This document shows positions 26,636 to 35,181 of a DNA stretch of 64,000 nucleotides, piece by piece. The translations under genes and the position numbers were made by a program. Below the pieces are notes generated by a model, which was given only the letters and a program-made list of their open reading frames with translations, had not been told where the DNA came from and ran no database searches. This DNA comes from Sporomusa ovata DSM 2662 (GTDB lineage Bacteria > Bacillota > Negativicutes > Sporomusales > Sporomusaceae), in NCBI RefSeq assembly GCF_000445445.1, contig NZ_ASXP01000002.1:620001-684000 (forward strand), in the 5' to 3' direction. Numbering within the stretch: position 1 is the stretch's first letter; each line of letters begins with the position of its first letter.

Positions 26636-27583
26636 CTAGAACATGCCTTTACGCCATAAACCAAAGGCACTAAGTGCGGTAACAGCCACAGCAAATAATA
26701 GCGTAATAACAAAGCCACCGTTGCCGCCAAAGGGTACATCAACATTCATTCCCATAAAGCTTGAAACCATAGTTGGTATTGCCAAAATAATGGTCATAGA
26801 GGCCAGAAATTTCATCACGCGATTGAGGTTATTCGAGATGATGGAAGTAAACGTATCCATCATACCATTCATAATGCGGCTATACATTTCGACCATTTCA
26901 ATAGCCTGTTTATTTTCAATAATAACATCTTCTAACAGATCTTCATCTTCTTCATACATTTTAATCAGGTGTTGCACTTGGCTGGTAGAACGGAGTCGCA
27001 AGAGCTTTTCCAAGACAATGCCGTTAGAACGCAGGGAAGCGGCAAAATAGGTTAAGCCTTTCTGCAGCTCTAAGAGCTGGAATATTTCCTCATTTTGCAT
27101 GGAACGGCGCAGATAACGTTCGATCTCGTCTGTGCGGCGGTTAATCTGTTTTAAGTATTTCAAATATAAAGTAGCCGATTTATACAATATCTGAAAAAGG
27201 AATCTGGTCTTTTTAAAGGTACTGAACAACCGGTGATTTTCAGGTTTAAAATCAGCTAGAACTTCGTTGGATTCCAGGCAGATCGTAATGATGTAGTCGG
27301 TAGTGAGCACGATGCCTAATGGCAGCGCGTCATAACTATCATGACCACGCGTAACGGGAATATTGGTGATAACAAGCATATGATTTTCTTCCAGTTCGAT
27401 ACGGGAACGTTCTTCTTCGTCCAAGGCTGCTTTAAGGAAATCAAGCGGGCTGCCAGTGGTAGCTGCCACTTGCTCCAGTTCCGCGGATGTGGGATTGATC
27501 AGATTAAACCAGGCACCCCGTTCCAGCGTCTGAAGAGTCAGTTCATATAGATCTGTGCAATTGCTGCGATAAATTTTAAACAT
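26636..27583 (-). CDS. corA: CorA-family magnesium/divalent cation transporter
   Basis: The 315-residue protein has a large cytoplasmic alpha/beta and helical N-domain and two C-terminal membrane helices. The signature GMN (residues 278-280, within FMGMNVDVPF) closes the first helix, which is the defining CorA selectivity loop. The family carries Mg2+, with some members moving Co2+, Ni2+ or Zn2+. The start ATG 27583 has GGGGGAG six bases upstream. The leader contains a conserved-looking nested hairpin structure (see 27605-27710), suggesting RNA-level control. Confidence 0.92.
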   Translation of the reverse strand: MFKIYRSNCTDLYELTLQTLERGAWFNLINPTSAELEQVAATTGSPLDFLKAALDEEERSRIELEENHMLVITNIPVTRGHDSYDALPLGIVLTTDYIITICLESNEVLADFKPENHRLFSTFKKTRFLFQILYKSATLYLKYLKQINRRTDEIERYLRRSMQNEEIFQLLELQKGLTYFAASLRSNGIVLEKLLRLRSTSQVQHLIKMYEEDEDLLEDVIIENKQAIEMVEMYSRIMNGMMDTFTSIISNNLNRVMKFLASMTIILAIPTMVSSFMGMNVDVPFGGNGGFVITLLFAVAVTALSAFGLWRKGMF

Positions 27584-27604
27584 AATGCTCCCCCTTTTTT
27601 CTTT

Positions 27605-27710
27605 TTAGGGGAATGCAAATAGTTACCTAGTCAATCAGATAACCCTTAGCCAAGGCTGCTAAGGGGTGTACTCAGATAAATTCGGCGAAAAAAATGGAAT
27701 ATTCCCCTAA
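27605..27710 (-). promoter_or_regulatory. Structured 5' leader of corA, class unknown
   Basis: On the minus strand a perfect 10-bp long-range pair (27701-27710 with 27605-27614) encloses a perfect 8-bp hairpin (27658-27665 with 27643-27650). Another hairpin lies further upstream around 27732-27756, with GACG/CGTC and TAGG/CCTA pairing. The distal arm of the long pair ends just before the corA Shine-Dalgarno. I see no match to the M-box, Mn2+ or NiCo consensus. The rest of the gap, 27775-28010, shows no gene or clear signal. Confidence 0.45.
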
Positions 27711-28012
27711 TTTTTATTGAATTAAACAACAGACGCCAACTAGGTCGGCCTACGTCCATCTATCTCACCTGCCTTTGATATATTAATGATTATCTTAAAA
27801 TATCTCTATAATGAATATAATTCTGTTTACCTTAATAGTCAACCCTTTTATAAAAAAATAACCTAGTTTTAACCTGGGCTATAGCATGCGGCAAGTATTC
27901 TTACTACTAGATTATCAATTCTATGTATTATTATATTACATCTGTTAGTCAATGTGCACACAGACAAGAACAGGTAAGGCGAAACAGACAGAAATTACCG
28001 GGGTTTGTTTTG

Positions 28013-28042
28013 TTGACAAGCCATCTTGCCATTTGTTATAAT
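28013..28042 (+). promoter_or_regulatory. Promoter of the tRNA-Ser pair
   Basis: A perfect TTGACA (28013-28018) and a perfect TATAAT (28037-28042) are separated by 18 bases, 25 bases before the first tRNA. Confidence 0.85.
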
Positions 28043-28067
28043 ACTAACTGTTAACTGTGCTTGATAC

Positions 28068-28156
28068 GGAGGGGTGTCCGAGCGGTTTATGGAGCTGGTC
28101 TTGAAAACCAGTGATCCCGCAAGGGACCGTGGGTTCGAATCCCACCCCCTCCGCCA
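28068..28156 (+). tRNA. tRNA-Ser (anticodon TGA)
   Basis: The gene has the acceptor stem GGAGGGG paired with CCCCTCC, a long variable arm as expected of a serine tRNA, the T-loop GGTTCGAATCC and an encoded CCA. The anticodon loop CTTGAAA gives anticodon TGA, which reads UCA and related serine codons. Confidence 0.95.
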
Positions 28157-28213
28157 TATAAGTCAATTGACTTAAGGCAGAGTATCTGCTATAATCTAAC
28201 CAGTTTATGACAT

Positions 28214-28304
28214 GGAGTGGTACTCAAGTGGCTGAAGAGGACGGTTTGCTAAATCGTTAGAGGTCGTGAGGCCTGCCAGGGTTCAAATCCCTGCCACTCC
28301 GCCA
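28214..28304 (+). tRNA. tRNA-Ser (anticodon GCT)
   Basis: The acceptor stem GGAGTGG pairs with CCACTCC, a long variable arm is present, the T-loop is GGTTCAAATCC and CCA is encoded. The anticodon loop TTGCTAA gives GCT, reading AGC and AGU. It is cotranscribed with the first tRNA and followed by a strong terminator. Confidence 0.95.
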
Positions 28305-28310
28305 TAAAAA

Positions 28311-28347
28311 AACGGCTGTTTACCGAGAGGTAAACAGCCGTTTTTTT
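28311..28347 (+). terminator. tRNA operon terminator
   Basis: A perfect 14-bp stem (28311-28324 with 28329-28342) with GAGA loop is followed by a run of seven T. Confidence 0.93.
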
Positions 28348-28413
28348 ATGCAATATCAGGAATTGGGAATTGTTTGTTTTCAAATAATCATCCCTTTATG
28401 TCGCATTAACGAA

Positions 28414-29133
28414 CTAGAAACTGCTGAGCCAACTGGCAATATCTTCACTAACTTGGCTGCTTTGTGCGGCCAGGTGATGATCGCCGTCTGGATAGAGGAT
28501 TAGCTTTTTTGGTTCTGCCGCTAACTCATAAATAGTTTGAGCCTGACTGACTGGCACGATGGTATCGGCTGTTCCTTGGAGAATAAGGAGGGGCCGTTGT
28601 TTTACTTGTTGGATATAAGCAAGGATGTTATGATGGGCAAAATCCTGGATGAATTCTGGTGTAAGCAACAGGTCACCATACTCATCTGTTAGCTGCAGGG
28701 GGGTGCCGGCCGCCAGTTGTTCATAATGAGCCCCCAGTGCCAACCGGAAGGTAGCGGGAAGGTTCCAGGGTGTAGCCCAGAGGATGAGTCCTCTTATCAT
28801 TGGGTCAATGGCGGCTACTGCCAGAGAGGTGGTGCCGCCCAGGCTGCGCCCCAGCAAAAATAACTGTCCGCCGATTGTATGCCGGGAATAGGCAACAACG
28901 GCTGTAAGCTCGGCAATTTGGCAAGATAGGTTTTGGAGGGGAGTAAAGTCATAGCGAAGTACGTTAACATTTGTTGCAGCAATGGTTTCTGCCAGGCGGA
29001 TTGCCCGGCCGCCGCCGTCCTTACTGCCCCGGAAGCCGTGAGAGATAATTAGCGTTTTATCTGAGGTATGGCGTGCGGGATGGAAAACACCCGGTAGTTG
29101 AGTATTACCCGCAGGAAGTAGAATATTGTTCAT
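28414..29133 (-). CDS. Alpha/beta hydrolase (serine hydrolase)
   Basis: The 239-residue cytoplasmic protein has the alpha/beta hydrolase pattern: ISHGFRGSKDG oxyanion loop, nucleophile elbow GRSLGG, acid in QGTADTIVP and catalytic His in DGDHHL. It resembles the YfhR/BAAT-like esterase and peptidase group; substrate unknown. The start ATG 29133 follows GAGGTG. It is divergent from the next small gene, with a shared short intergenic region that contains a TATACT/AGTATA palindrome (about 29173-29190). Confidence 0.85.
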   Translation of the reverse strand: MNNILLPAGNTQLPGVFHPARHTSDKTLIISHGFRGSKDGGGRAIRLAETIAATNVNVLRYDFTPLQNLSCQIAELTAVVAYSRHTIGGQLFLLGRSLGGTTSLAVAAIDPMIRGLILWATPWNLPATFRLALGAHYEQLAAGTPLQLTDEYGDLLLTPEFIQDFAHHNILAYIQQVKQRPLLILQGTADTIVPVSQAQTIYELAAEPKKLILYPDGDHHLAAQSSQVSEDIASWLSSF

Positions 29134-29225
29134 CCGGACACCTCATTTAAAGTTAAGGATATTATTTTGGGTTATACTAATTATAGTATAGCTGTAGCTA
29201 AAGATAATTGATAGGAGGAGCAACT

Positions 29226-29423
29226 ATGACAGACATCTTGTTAGGATATCTTATTAATAACTTCTTGATTGATAGTCATCAGTATGAAGCATGGCGAGGT
29301 CTTAGCCAGGACGAGCTGCGGGAGGCATTAAGTAAGGCCGGTATAATGAACAGTGCGGAGTTTGATGAGTTTAGCCATCAGCTTGCCACTGGTGTCGAGG
29401 TAGTGGAAGAGCAAGGCGAATAA
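29226..29423 (+). CDS. Small acidic hypothetical protein (65 aa)
   Basis: I start this gene at ATG 29226, which has AGGAGG eight bases upstream; the TTG at 29208 precedes that ribosome site. The 65-residue product is acidic and helical (LLGYLINNFLIDSHQ, GLSQDELREALSKAG) with no Cys, signal or membrane segment. I do not recognise it. It lies upstream of the dipeptidase gene with about 100 bases between. Confidence 0.6.
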   Translation: MTDILLGYLINNFLIDSHQYEAWRGLSQDELREALSKAGIMNSAEFDEFSHQLATGVEVVEEQGE

Positions 29424-29528
29424 AAACAAATGCGTTTCATAGTATTATATATGCCAGTGGTATAAGTCATAGTGAACCCTGGTAGAAAGTTCCGGAAAGG
29501 GACTCAGGACAGGAGAGGGGAACAGTAA

Positions 29529-30470
29529 TTGAATAGTATTGATTTGCATTGTGATACGATAATGTGCTTAATGGAGGGAGATAAGTCAGAGGGCCTTTAT
29601 CGTAACTCGCTTAGTGTGGATATCGAAAAGCTGCAGGCAGGTAAGGCTCAGGCTCAATTTTTTGCTATGTATATTAATATGCAAACAGATGGTGACCCGT
29701 TGGTAAGAGCACTTAGAATGATTGATCGCTTTTACCAGGAAATAGAGGAAAATAAACAATATATTGCGTTGGCAAGAAATTATGGTGAATTCCAGCAAAA
29801 TCAAGCAGATGGCAAATTATCTGCTTTTTTGACGATTGAGGAAGGCGGGGCGTTTAAGGGTGAGTTGACTAATTTGCGTAATTTCTACCGTCTTGGTGTT
29901 AGGCTGATTACGCTCACCTGGAACTATCCTAATGAGATTGGCTATCCGAGCGCCTTGCCCGAATGCCGTAAGCAGGGTCTTACGCCCTTTGGCCGGGAAG
30001 TAGTGGCAGAGATGAACCAGCTGGGGATGATGATTGATGTATCCCATTTATCAAATCAGGGTTTTTATGAGGTGGCTGCACTGACACAAAAACCGTTTGT
30101 GGCTTCCCATTCTAATGCCTGGTCCGTAACCGCTCATCATCGCAACCTGACTGATGAGATGATTAAGCTGTTAGCCACAAAGGGTGGTGTTATGGGGATT
30201 AATTTTGAAAAATCCTTTTTGGGCAGTTCACCGGTCAGCCGGGTTGAAGATATGGTTCTTCATATCCAACATATCTATAACGTGGGTGGGATAGAGGTCA
30301 TTGCTATTGGGTCAGACTTTGACGGCATTAGCCCAGAACTGGAATTGGCTCATGCCGGCGAAATGAGTAAACTGGTAGATGCTTTGGGAATAGCAGGATT
30401 TAGTCAGGCGGAAATTGATAAGATATGCTGGAAAAACGCCCTCAGAGTGATAAAAGATACATTACATTGA
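29529..30470 (+). CDS. Membrane-dipeptidase-type peptidase (M19)
   Basis: The 313-residue zinc dipeptidase of the M19 (renal dipeptidase) family cleaves dipeptides, often with a D-residue at the C-terminus. Metal and active-site motifs are IDLHCDT (HxD), TIEEGG (bridging Glu), IDVSHLS and ASHSNAW (His ligands) and IGSDFDG. There is no signal peptide, so it is cytoplasmic, as in related Firmicutes. The start is TTG 29529 with AGGAGAGGGG upstream. Confidence 0.92.
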   Translation: MNSIDLHCDTIMCLMEGDKSEGLYRNSLSVDIEKLQAGKAQAQFFAMYINMQTDGDPLVRALRMIDRFYQEIEENKQYIALARNYGEFQQNQADGKLSAFLTIEEGGAFKGELTNLRNFYRLGVRLITLTWNYPNEIGYPSALPECRKQGLTPFGREVVAEMNQLGMMIDVSHLSNQGFYEVAALTQKPFVASHSNAWSVTAHHRNLTDEMIKLLATKGGVMGINFEKSFLGSSPVSRVEDMVLHIQHIYNVGGIEVIAIGSDFDGISPELELAHAGEMSKLVDALGIAGFSQAEIDKICWKNALRVIKDTLH

Positions 30471-30642
30471 AATCTGATTAGTGAAGTAACAAGTCATTTA
30501 GAGACTTGCACATTCGGATACGGGGGAGTAAAATCATTTGTGGTAGTACCTCTTGATAGAAGATATTGAAATCTGATAATAAGATATAGTGTCCTTTATC
30601 ACCAGTGCTACAAAGTGATAATAATAAAAGGGGTGCGAAAAA

Positions 30643-31335
30643 GTGGAGTTTTTGGTAGCACTAGCTAGTATTATGATGGTTAACATCGTACTTAGCGGCG
30701 ACAATGCAGTGGTCATTGCTTTGGCGAGCCGCTCTTTACCCCCGAAGCAACAAAAGCAAGCGATCCTATGGGGTAGTGGCGGGGCGATAGTCCTGCGCGT
30801 TATTCTTACAATTGTAGCTATTGTACTTTTGCAAATTCCTTATGTTCAGTTTTTTGGCGGTTTACTTCTTATTTGGATTGCGGCTAAATTACTTATGGAG
30901 GATGATGGCGGTGAAAATATTGAAGCCAACACTTCGTTCGTAGGGGCTGTAAAGACCATTATTATCGCAGATTTAGTTATGAGTCTTGATAATACCCTGG
31001 CAATTGCTGCGGTAGCCAAAGGCGATTATGTTTTGCTTGGCATAGGACTTGCATTTAGTATCCCATTGATTGTTTTTGGCAGTCAAATTATTATTAAAAT
31101 TATGGACAAGTTCCCGATAGTTGTGTATCTCGGAGCCGCGCTTATTGCCTGGACGGCCGGCGAAATGATGGTGGCTGATGAAAAAATTGGTCCGGTTATT
31201 CATGCTGAGATACCCGAATGGCTGTTGCCGGCGGCAGTTACGGCAGGGGTAGTAGCGATTGGACTCTGGTGGAAGAGCACACATAAAGAAAAGGGTACCG
31301 AAGCCTGTGCAAAAGAGGGAAATTCGGTGCAATAA
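30643..31335 (+). CDS. TerC-family integral membrane protein (YjbE type)
   Basis: The 230-residue protein has about seven membrane helices. The TerC signatures VLSGDNAVVIALA in the first helix and ADLVMSLDNTLAIAAVA in the fourth carry the conserved intramembrane Asp-Asn pairs. Relatives export Mn2+ and help metallate exported proteins, or confer tellurite resistance. The start GTG 30643 follows AAAAGGGGTG. The 172-base leader has no Mn2+ riboswitch that I can recognise. A terminator follows. Confidence 0.88.
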   Translation: MEFLVALASIMMVNIVLSGDNAVVIALASRSLPPKQQKQAILWGSGGAIVLRVILTIVAIVLLQIPYVQFFGGLLLIWIAAKLLMEDDGGENIEANTSFVGAVKTIIIADLVMSLDNTLAIAAVAKGDYVLLGIGLAFSIPLIVFGSQIIIKIMDKFPIVVYLGAALIAWTAGEMMVADEKIGPVIHAEIPEWLLPAAVTAGVVAIGLWWKSTHKEKGTEACAKEGNSVQ

Positions 31336-31367
31336 TGTATGTTGCAGTGCAAAGGCACTGTTGGGGG

Positions 31368-31398
31368 GACATCGCATTTTGAGGCGATGTCTTCCTTC
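31368..31398 (+). terminator. Terminator after the TerC-family gene
   Basis: GACATCGC (31368-31375) pairs with GCGATGTC (31384-31391), followed by a T-rich tract. Confidence 0.85.
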
Positions 31399-31469
31399 TT
31401 TTTTGCAGGGTATTAAGGCTCTATGCCGAATAATCTATAGAATATCTATCCAAGGAAGGGCTGACATAG

Positions 31470-33464
31470 ATGGCAACGCCGGTAAATATGCAAAAACGCC
31501 TGGCTTGGTTTTTGACTGTAACCATGCTGGTGATATTTGGTTTAGCAGGGAGAATTGCCTGGATTCAATTCGGTGAGGGGCAACGTCTGAGTAACAGGGT
31601 AAAGGATCAAGTTAGCGAAAGCCGGGTAATGCAGTCGCCACGGGGCACGATATATGACCGGAACGGGCAGCAATTAGCGGTAAGCAGTCTAAATAAGTCC
31701 CTTTATGCTGATCCACAGGAAGTAAAAGATATTGATGGATTAGCGGCTTTATTATCACCGGTTCTTGGTGTAACAGCCGCAGATATTAAGGAGCGATTAA
31801 CGGACGGAGCTCGTTTTGTTTGGCTTAAACGGACGCTGGAACCGGATGTAGCTAAGGCAGTTTCTGCACTTATCAAGGACCACCAGCTTACAGGACTGGG
31901 TTTTATCGAGGAAAGTAAACGGTATTATCCTAATGATAATCTGGCGGCGCAGGTGCTGGGTTTTGTAGGTACAGATGATGTTGGTCTGGAAGGACTGGAA
32001 ATGTCACTGGATAAGGTTATTAAGGGTCAGATTCGTAAACAGGTTATTGCTACAGACAGCTATGGTACACCCATATTCCAATCCATATTTTCTTTTATAC
32101 CGGAAAAAAAGGGTCGTTCAATTTACCTGACGATTGACAGCAACATTCAATATATTGTCGAAAGGGCACTTGATGCTGCCATGGCGAAGACGGGTGCAAA
32201 GACGGGTACGGTTATCATTATGCAGCCTAAGACCGGAGAGATTCTCGCTATGGCCAGCCGCCCCACGTATAACCCTAATCAATTTGGCAGCTATAGCTCA
32301 GAAGCCTGGAAAAATCGCGCTGTATCTGATGTATATGAACCGGGTTCGACTTTTAAAGCCGTTATTGCGGCGGCGGCCTTGGAGGAGGGCAAGGTACGAC
32401 CGGATGAGCGGTTTATCGATAAAGGGTATGTAGAGGTATCCGGGCGGAGAATCCAAAACTGGAGTGGCGAAAGCTATGGCAATGTACCATTTACTGAAAT
32501 TATAAAGAATTCTATCAACACTGGTTTTGTTGAAGTTGGTTTGCGGGTTGGTGCGGCCAAACTGACAAGCTATGCACGGGCATTTGGGTTTGGCAAGACC
32601 ACAGGTATAGAGTTGCCAGGGGAGGCCGAAGGCCTGCTGTTTGATCCCCGGGAGATGCGCGATAGCGACACTGCAACCATGTCGATTGGACAGAGTATTG
32701 CGGTTACACCACTACAACTTACGGCTGCTATTGCCGCTATTGCCAATGATGGGGTGCTGCTAAAACCGCGGATTATTAAAGAATATCGTAACGAGGATGG
32801 CACGCTGGCGGAAACTTTTGATCCGGTTGTTGTCAGACAGGTTATTAGCCCGGAAACAGCCCGTACCCTAACCGTGTTACTAGAGAAGGTAGTACATGAA
32901 GGCGGCGGTAAACTGGCGACCGTTAAAGGCTACCGCTTTGCTGGGAAAACAGGTACAGCTGAAAAGTTAAATCCCAACGGTGGCGGCTATTTAGCCGGGC
33001 ATTATATTGCCTCTTTTGCCGGTTTTGGGCCTGTTGATGATCCGCAGGTAGCAGCATTAATAGTGCTTGATGATCCGAGTGGTATTTATTATGGCGGGAC
33101 AATTGCAGCACCGGTATTTAGTGATATTATGACACAGGTTATGCGGGTGTTAAATATTCACCCTGATGGGGGCAGTTACATAGTACCGCCTGTAAAGACA
33201 GTAGAGTCCCTGGTGCCGTCAGATGTCCCAACTAGCCCCGGGCCACCTCCGGAAGTGCCGTATGGGCATATATTAGTTCCTGCACTTGCAGGCAAATCCA
33301 TCAGAGAAGCTGGTGACACTTTACATGAACTTGGGCTCACCTTTGTACCTGTAGGTACCGGAATGGTTGCAAAGCAGAGTGTTGCTCCCAATACACCAGT
33401 CAAGCCGGGCACGGAGATTATTGTATATTTTGAATCAGTGAATACAAATTTGCCGGGTGGATAA
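31470..33464 (+). CDS. Class B penicillin-binding protein, SpoVD/FtsI type with PASTA domain
   Basis: The 664-residue D,D-transpeptidase has one N-terminal membrane anchor (about residues 13-33), a dimerisation domain, and the transpeptidase domain with GSTFK (Ser near 293), SIN near 348 and KTGTAEK near 493. A single PASTA domain ends the protein (about 603-658). This layout fits SpoVD, the spore-cortex PBP, or a PASTA-bearing FtsI. Location outside a cell-division cluster and presence of spore genes nearby favour SpoVD-like, but this is inference. The start ATG 31470 follows AAGGAAGGG. Confidence 0.88.
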   Translation: MATPVNMQKRLAWFLTVTMLVIFGLAGRIAWIQFGEGQRLSNRVKDQVSESRVMQSPRGTIYDRNGQQLAVSSLNKSLYADPQEVKDIDGLAALLSPVLGVTAADIKERLTDGARFVWLKRTLEPDVAKAVSALIKDHQLTGLGFIEESKRYYPNDNLAAQVLGFVGTDDVGLEGLEMSLDKVIKGQIRKQVIATDSYGTPIFQSIFSFIPEKKGRSIYLTIDSNIQYIVERALDAAMAKTGAKTGTVIIMQPKTGEILAMASRPTYNPNQFGSYSSEAWKNRAVSDVYEPGSTFKAVIAAAALEEGKVRPDERFIDKGYVEVSGRRIQNWSGESYGNVPFTEIIKNSINTGFVEVGLRVGAAKLTSYARAFGFGKTTGIELPGEAEGLLFDPREMRDSDTATMSIGQSIAVTPLQLTAAIAAIANDGVLLKPRIIKEYRNEDGTLAETFDPVVVRQVISPETARTLTVLLEKVVHEGGGKLATVKGYRFAGKTGTAEKLNPNGGGYLAGHYIASFAGFGPVDDPQVAALIVLDDPSGIYYGGTIAAPVFSDIMTQVMRVLNIHPDGGSYIVPPVKTVESLVPSDVPTSPGPPPEVPYGHILVPALAGKSIREAGDTLHELGLTFVPVGTGMVAKQSVAPNTPVKPGTEIIVYFESVNTNLPGG

Positions 33465-33543
33465 GCTGATACATAGAAGCAGCGGCAAAGAATTGCTAAA
33501 TCAAGAATTTGCCAACCTAAGTGGGATTTTGGATAGCAACAAT

Positions 33544-33566
33544 AAAAGGCGGCTAGGCCGCCTTTT
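33544..33566. terminator. Bidirectional terminator between the PBP and spore-protein genes
   Basis: AAAAGGCGGC (33544-33553) pairs perfectly with GCCGCCTTTT (33557-33566) over a three-base loop, with A/T tracts on both flanks. Confidence 0.88.
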
Positions 33567-33579
33567 ATACTACTATGAC

Positions 33580-33900
33580 TTATTTGCTGTTAATATCGTA
33601 TTGGGAAGTCATGGTACCCGAAGTCATGTTACCTGAAGTCATGTTACCTGAAGTCATAGTACCTGAAGTTGTGGTGGATCCACTTGAAGTGGAAGTTTGT
33701 CCCCCCATGGATGATTCATATTGTTCGATCATGCGGCGAACCATGTGACCACCTACCCGGCCACAATCGGCCGAAGTCATGGTTGACCAGCCTTGACTGC
33801 GTACGCGATCACTAATACCCAGTTCGGTTGCTATTTCTAGCTTCATGCGGTCAAGTGCATTTTCTGCACCTGGGTTAACAGGTTTGTTACTTCTAGCCAT
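33580..33900 (-). CDS. Alpha/beta-type small acid-soluble spore protein with repeat tail
   Basis: The 106-residue product carries the conserved alpha/beta SASP body: LDRMKLEIATELGI, where E22-I23 is the GPR protease cleavage site, and TSADCGRVGGHMVRRMIEQYE, the DNA-binding segment. SASPs coat and protect spore DNA. Usual alpha/beta SASPs are 60-75 residues; this one has an extra C-terminal tail of about 40 residues rich in Ser, Thr, Gly and Met, built from the pentamer MTSG(N/T). GGAGGTG precedes the ATG, and a sigma-G-like promoter lies upstream. Confidence 0.92.
   Translation of the reverse strand: MARSNKPVNPGAENALDRMKLEIATELGISDRVRSQGWSTMTSADCGRVGGHMVRRMIEQYESSMGGQTSTSSGSTTTSGTMTSGNMTSGNMTSGTMTSQYDINSK
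33605..33664 (-). repeat. Tandem 15-bp repeat inside the spore-protein gene
   Basis: Four head-to-tail copies of a 15-base unit (GAAGTCATGTTACCT on the plus strand, with one to three differences) occupy 33605-33619, 33620-33634, 33635-33649 and 33650-33664. They encode the pentapeptide repeat of the SASP tail, and a partial fifth copy follows. Confidence 0.95.
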
Positions 33901-33932
33901 AGAATAAACACCTCCTGAAATTTTTCTAATCC

Positions 33933-33962
33933 TAGTATCTGCGGCGCAAATACCGGTTATTC
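33933..33962 (-). promoter_or_regulatory. Sigma-G-like promoter of the spore-protein gene
   Basis: On the minus strand GAATA (33958-33962) matches the sigma-G -35 GHATR and GATACTA (33933-33939) matches the -10 CATNHTA at six of seven positions. The spacing is 18 bases. It lies about 30 bases upstream of the gene start, as expected for a forespore-expressed SASP. Confidence 0.6.
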
Positions 33963-34163
33963 TATAAATATTATGTTAATTAAGTAAGAAAATCCCAAAG
34001 GATAAAGGAAACTGTTATTTTTTATTGAATTAATACGAAAAATAACAGAAAAACCGCAGAAAATGACGAATTTTGTCTGGAAGGAATTAACAGATAAGTG
34101 GAGAATGATTTATTTAAATGATGTACTAATGGTAAACAACAATTTTGTGTTAGGGGTATTGCC

Positions 34164-34505
34164 ATGCATGAGCTTGCAATTGCGCAAGGGATACTGGATA
34201 TTGCTTTGAATACGGCCGTTAATCATAACGCCACTAGTGTTTTGGGCGTTAAAGTAATTGTGGGTGAACTTACCGGGACTGTACCGGAGGCGCTGGAATT
34301 TGGTTTTGTGGCGTTGGCTAAAGGAACAATGGCAGAGAACGCCTGTTTATCAATCCGGATAATTCCGCTGACAGGACATTGCCGGGACTGCGGCATTCAA
34401 AGCAGTATTGATAAATATTGTTTTGCTTGTGCAAGCTGTGGCTCTCATGCGGTTGATATTTTAACCGGGCGTGAGCTAAAAGTAGAAAGTGTGGAGGTAG
34501 AGTAA
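34164..34505 (+). CDS. hypA: Hydrogenase/urease nickel incorporation protein HypA
   Basis: The 113-residue metallochaperone delivers nickel to [NiFe] hydrogenase. The Ni-binding N-terminus MHELAIAQ with His2 is present. The zinc loop has two Cys pairs, CRDC and CASC. A conserved VGELTGTVPEAL follows the first helix. It starts at ATG 34164 behind TTAGGGGT and is followed by hypB three bases downstream of its stop. The other hydrogenase maturation genes (hypCDEF) and the structural genes are not in this window. Confidence 0.93.
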   Translation: MHELAIAQGILDIALNTAVNHNATSVLGVKVIVGELTGTVPEALEFGFVALAKGTMAENACLSIRIIPLTGHCRDCGIQSSIDKYCFACASCGSHAVDILTGRELKVESVEVE

Positions 34506-34508
34506 TAG

Positions 34509-35171
34509 TTGGAAATTACTGTAATGAGCAATATCCTGGAAAAGAATGAGGAAGTGGCTGCCGAGCTAAATGCCATGTTGGCCAGACAGGGGATTTTTAC
34601 AGTTAATCTGTTGGGTTCTCCTGGCTGTGGAAAAACCTCTCTTGTGGAGCAGACGGTAAGCCTACTTAAAAGTGTATTTAATATAGCCATTATTGAGGGT
34701 GATTTATATACATCTAAAGATGCGGATCGTATTGCTGCCTATGGAGCGCCGGTGGTTCAAATCAATACCCAGGGCGGGTGTCATCTTGATGCGACGATGG
34801 TTAAGTCAGCTCTTGACCAATTGGATTTGAGTGAGATTGATATTCTGATCATCGAAAATGTTGGCAATCTGGTTTGTCCAGCCGAATTTGCCGTTGGGGA
34901 ACATGCCAAAGTGGTAGTCCTCAGCGTTACGGAAGGAGAGGACAAGCCGCTAAAATATCCCCTTGTATTTAGGCAGTCTGCAGCTGTTATTTTGAATAAA
35001 ATTGACTTACTTCCCTATATTGATTTTTCTCTTGATTGTGCGGTACGAGATATTACCGGTTTAAATCAACAAGCTGTCTTGATGAAGGTGTCCTGCAGAA
35101 CGGGAGCAGGGTTAACTGACTGGCTAGAATGGCTTAAGCAGCAGGTGCAGTTAATTAGAAAATGTGATTAG
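34509..35171 (+). CDS. hypB: Hydrogenase nickel incorporation GTPase HypB
   Basis: The 220-residue SIMIBI-class GTPase powers nickel insertion into [NiFe] hydrogenase. The G1 loop GSPGCGKTS, metal-site segment GGCHLDA, G3 region IIENVGNL and G4 LNKIDLL are intact. It lacks both the His-rich stretch and the N-terminal CxxCGC metal site of some HypB proteins. The start is TTG 34509 with GGAGG at 34493-34497. It is between hypA and a Spo0E-type gene, with only ten bases before the latter. Confidence 0.93.
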   Translation: MEITVMSNILEKNEEVAAELNAMLARQGIFTVNLLGSPGCGKTSLVEQTVSLLKSVFNIAIIEGDLYTSKDADRIAAYGAPVVQINTQGGCHLDATMVKSALDQLDLSEIDILIIENVGNLVCPAEFAVGEHAKVVVLSVTEGEDKPLKYPLVFRQSAAVILNKIDLLPYIDFSLDCAVRDITGLNQQAVLMKVSCRTGAGLTDWLEWLKQQVQLIRKCD

Positions 35172-35181
35172 GGGGAGTATT

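Noticed and set aside
27584..27780. M-box, Mn2+ (yybP-ykoY) or NiCo riboswitch upstream of corA
   Set aside because: None of the conserved sequence blocks of these classes could be matched; kept only as an unclassified structured leader.
30471..30642. Mn2+ riboswitch upstream of the TerC-family gene
   Set aside because: A GGGGGAGTA string is present, but the second conserved block is missing; only a small CAAGTC/GACTTG hairpin is visible.
33605..33664. CRISPR-like tandem repeat
   Set aside because: The repeats are directly adjacent, in frame, without spacers, and lie within a coding gene.
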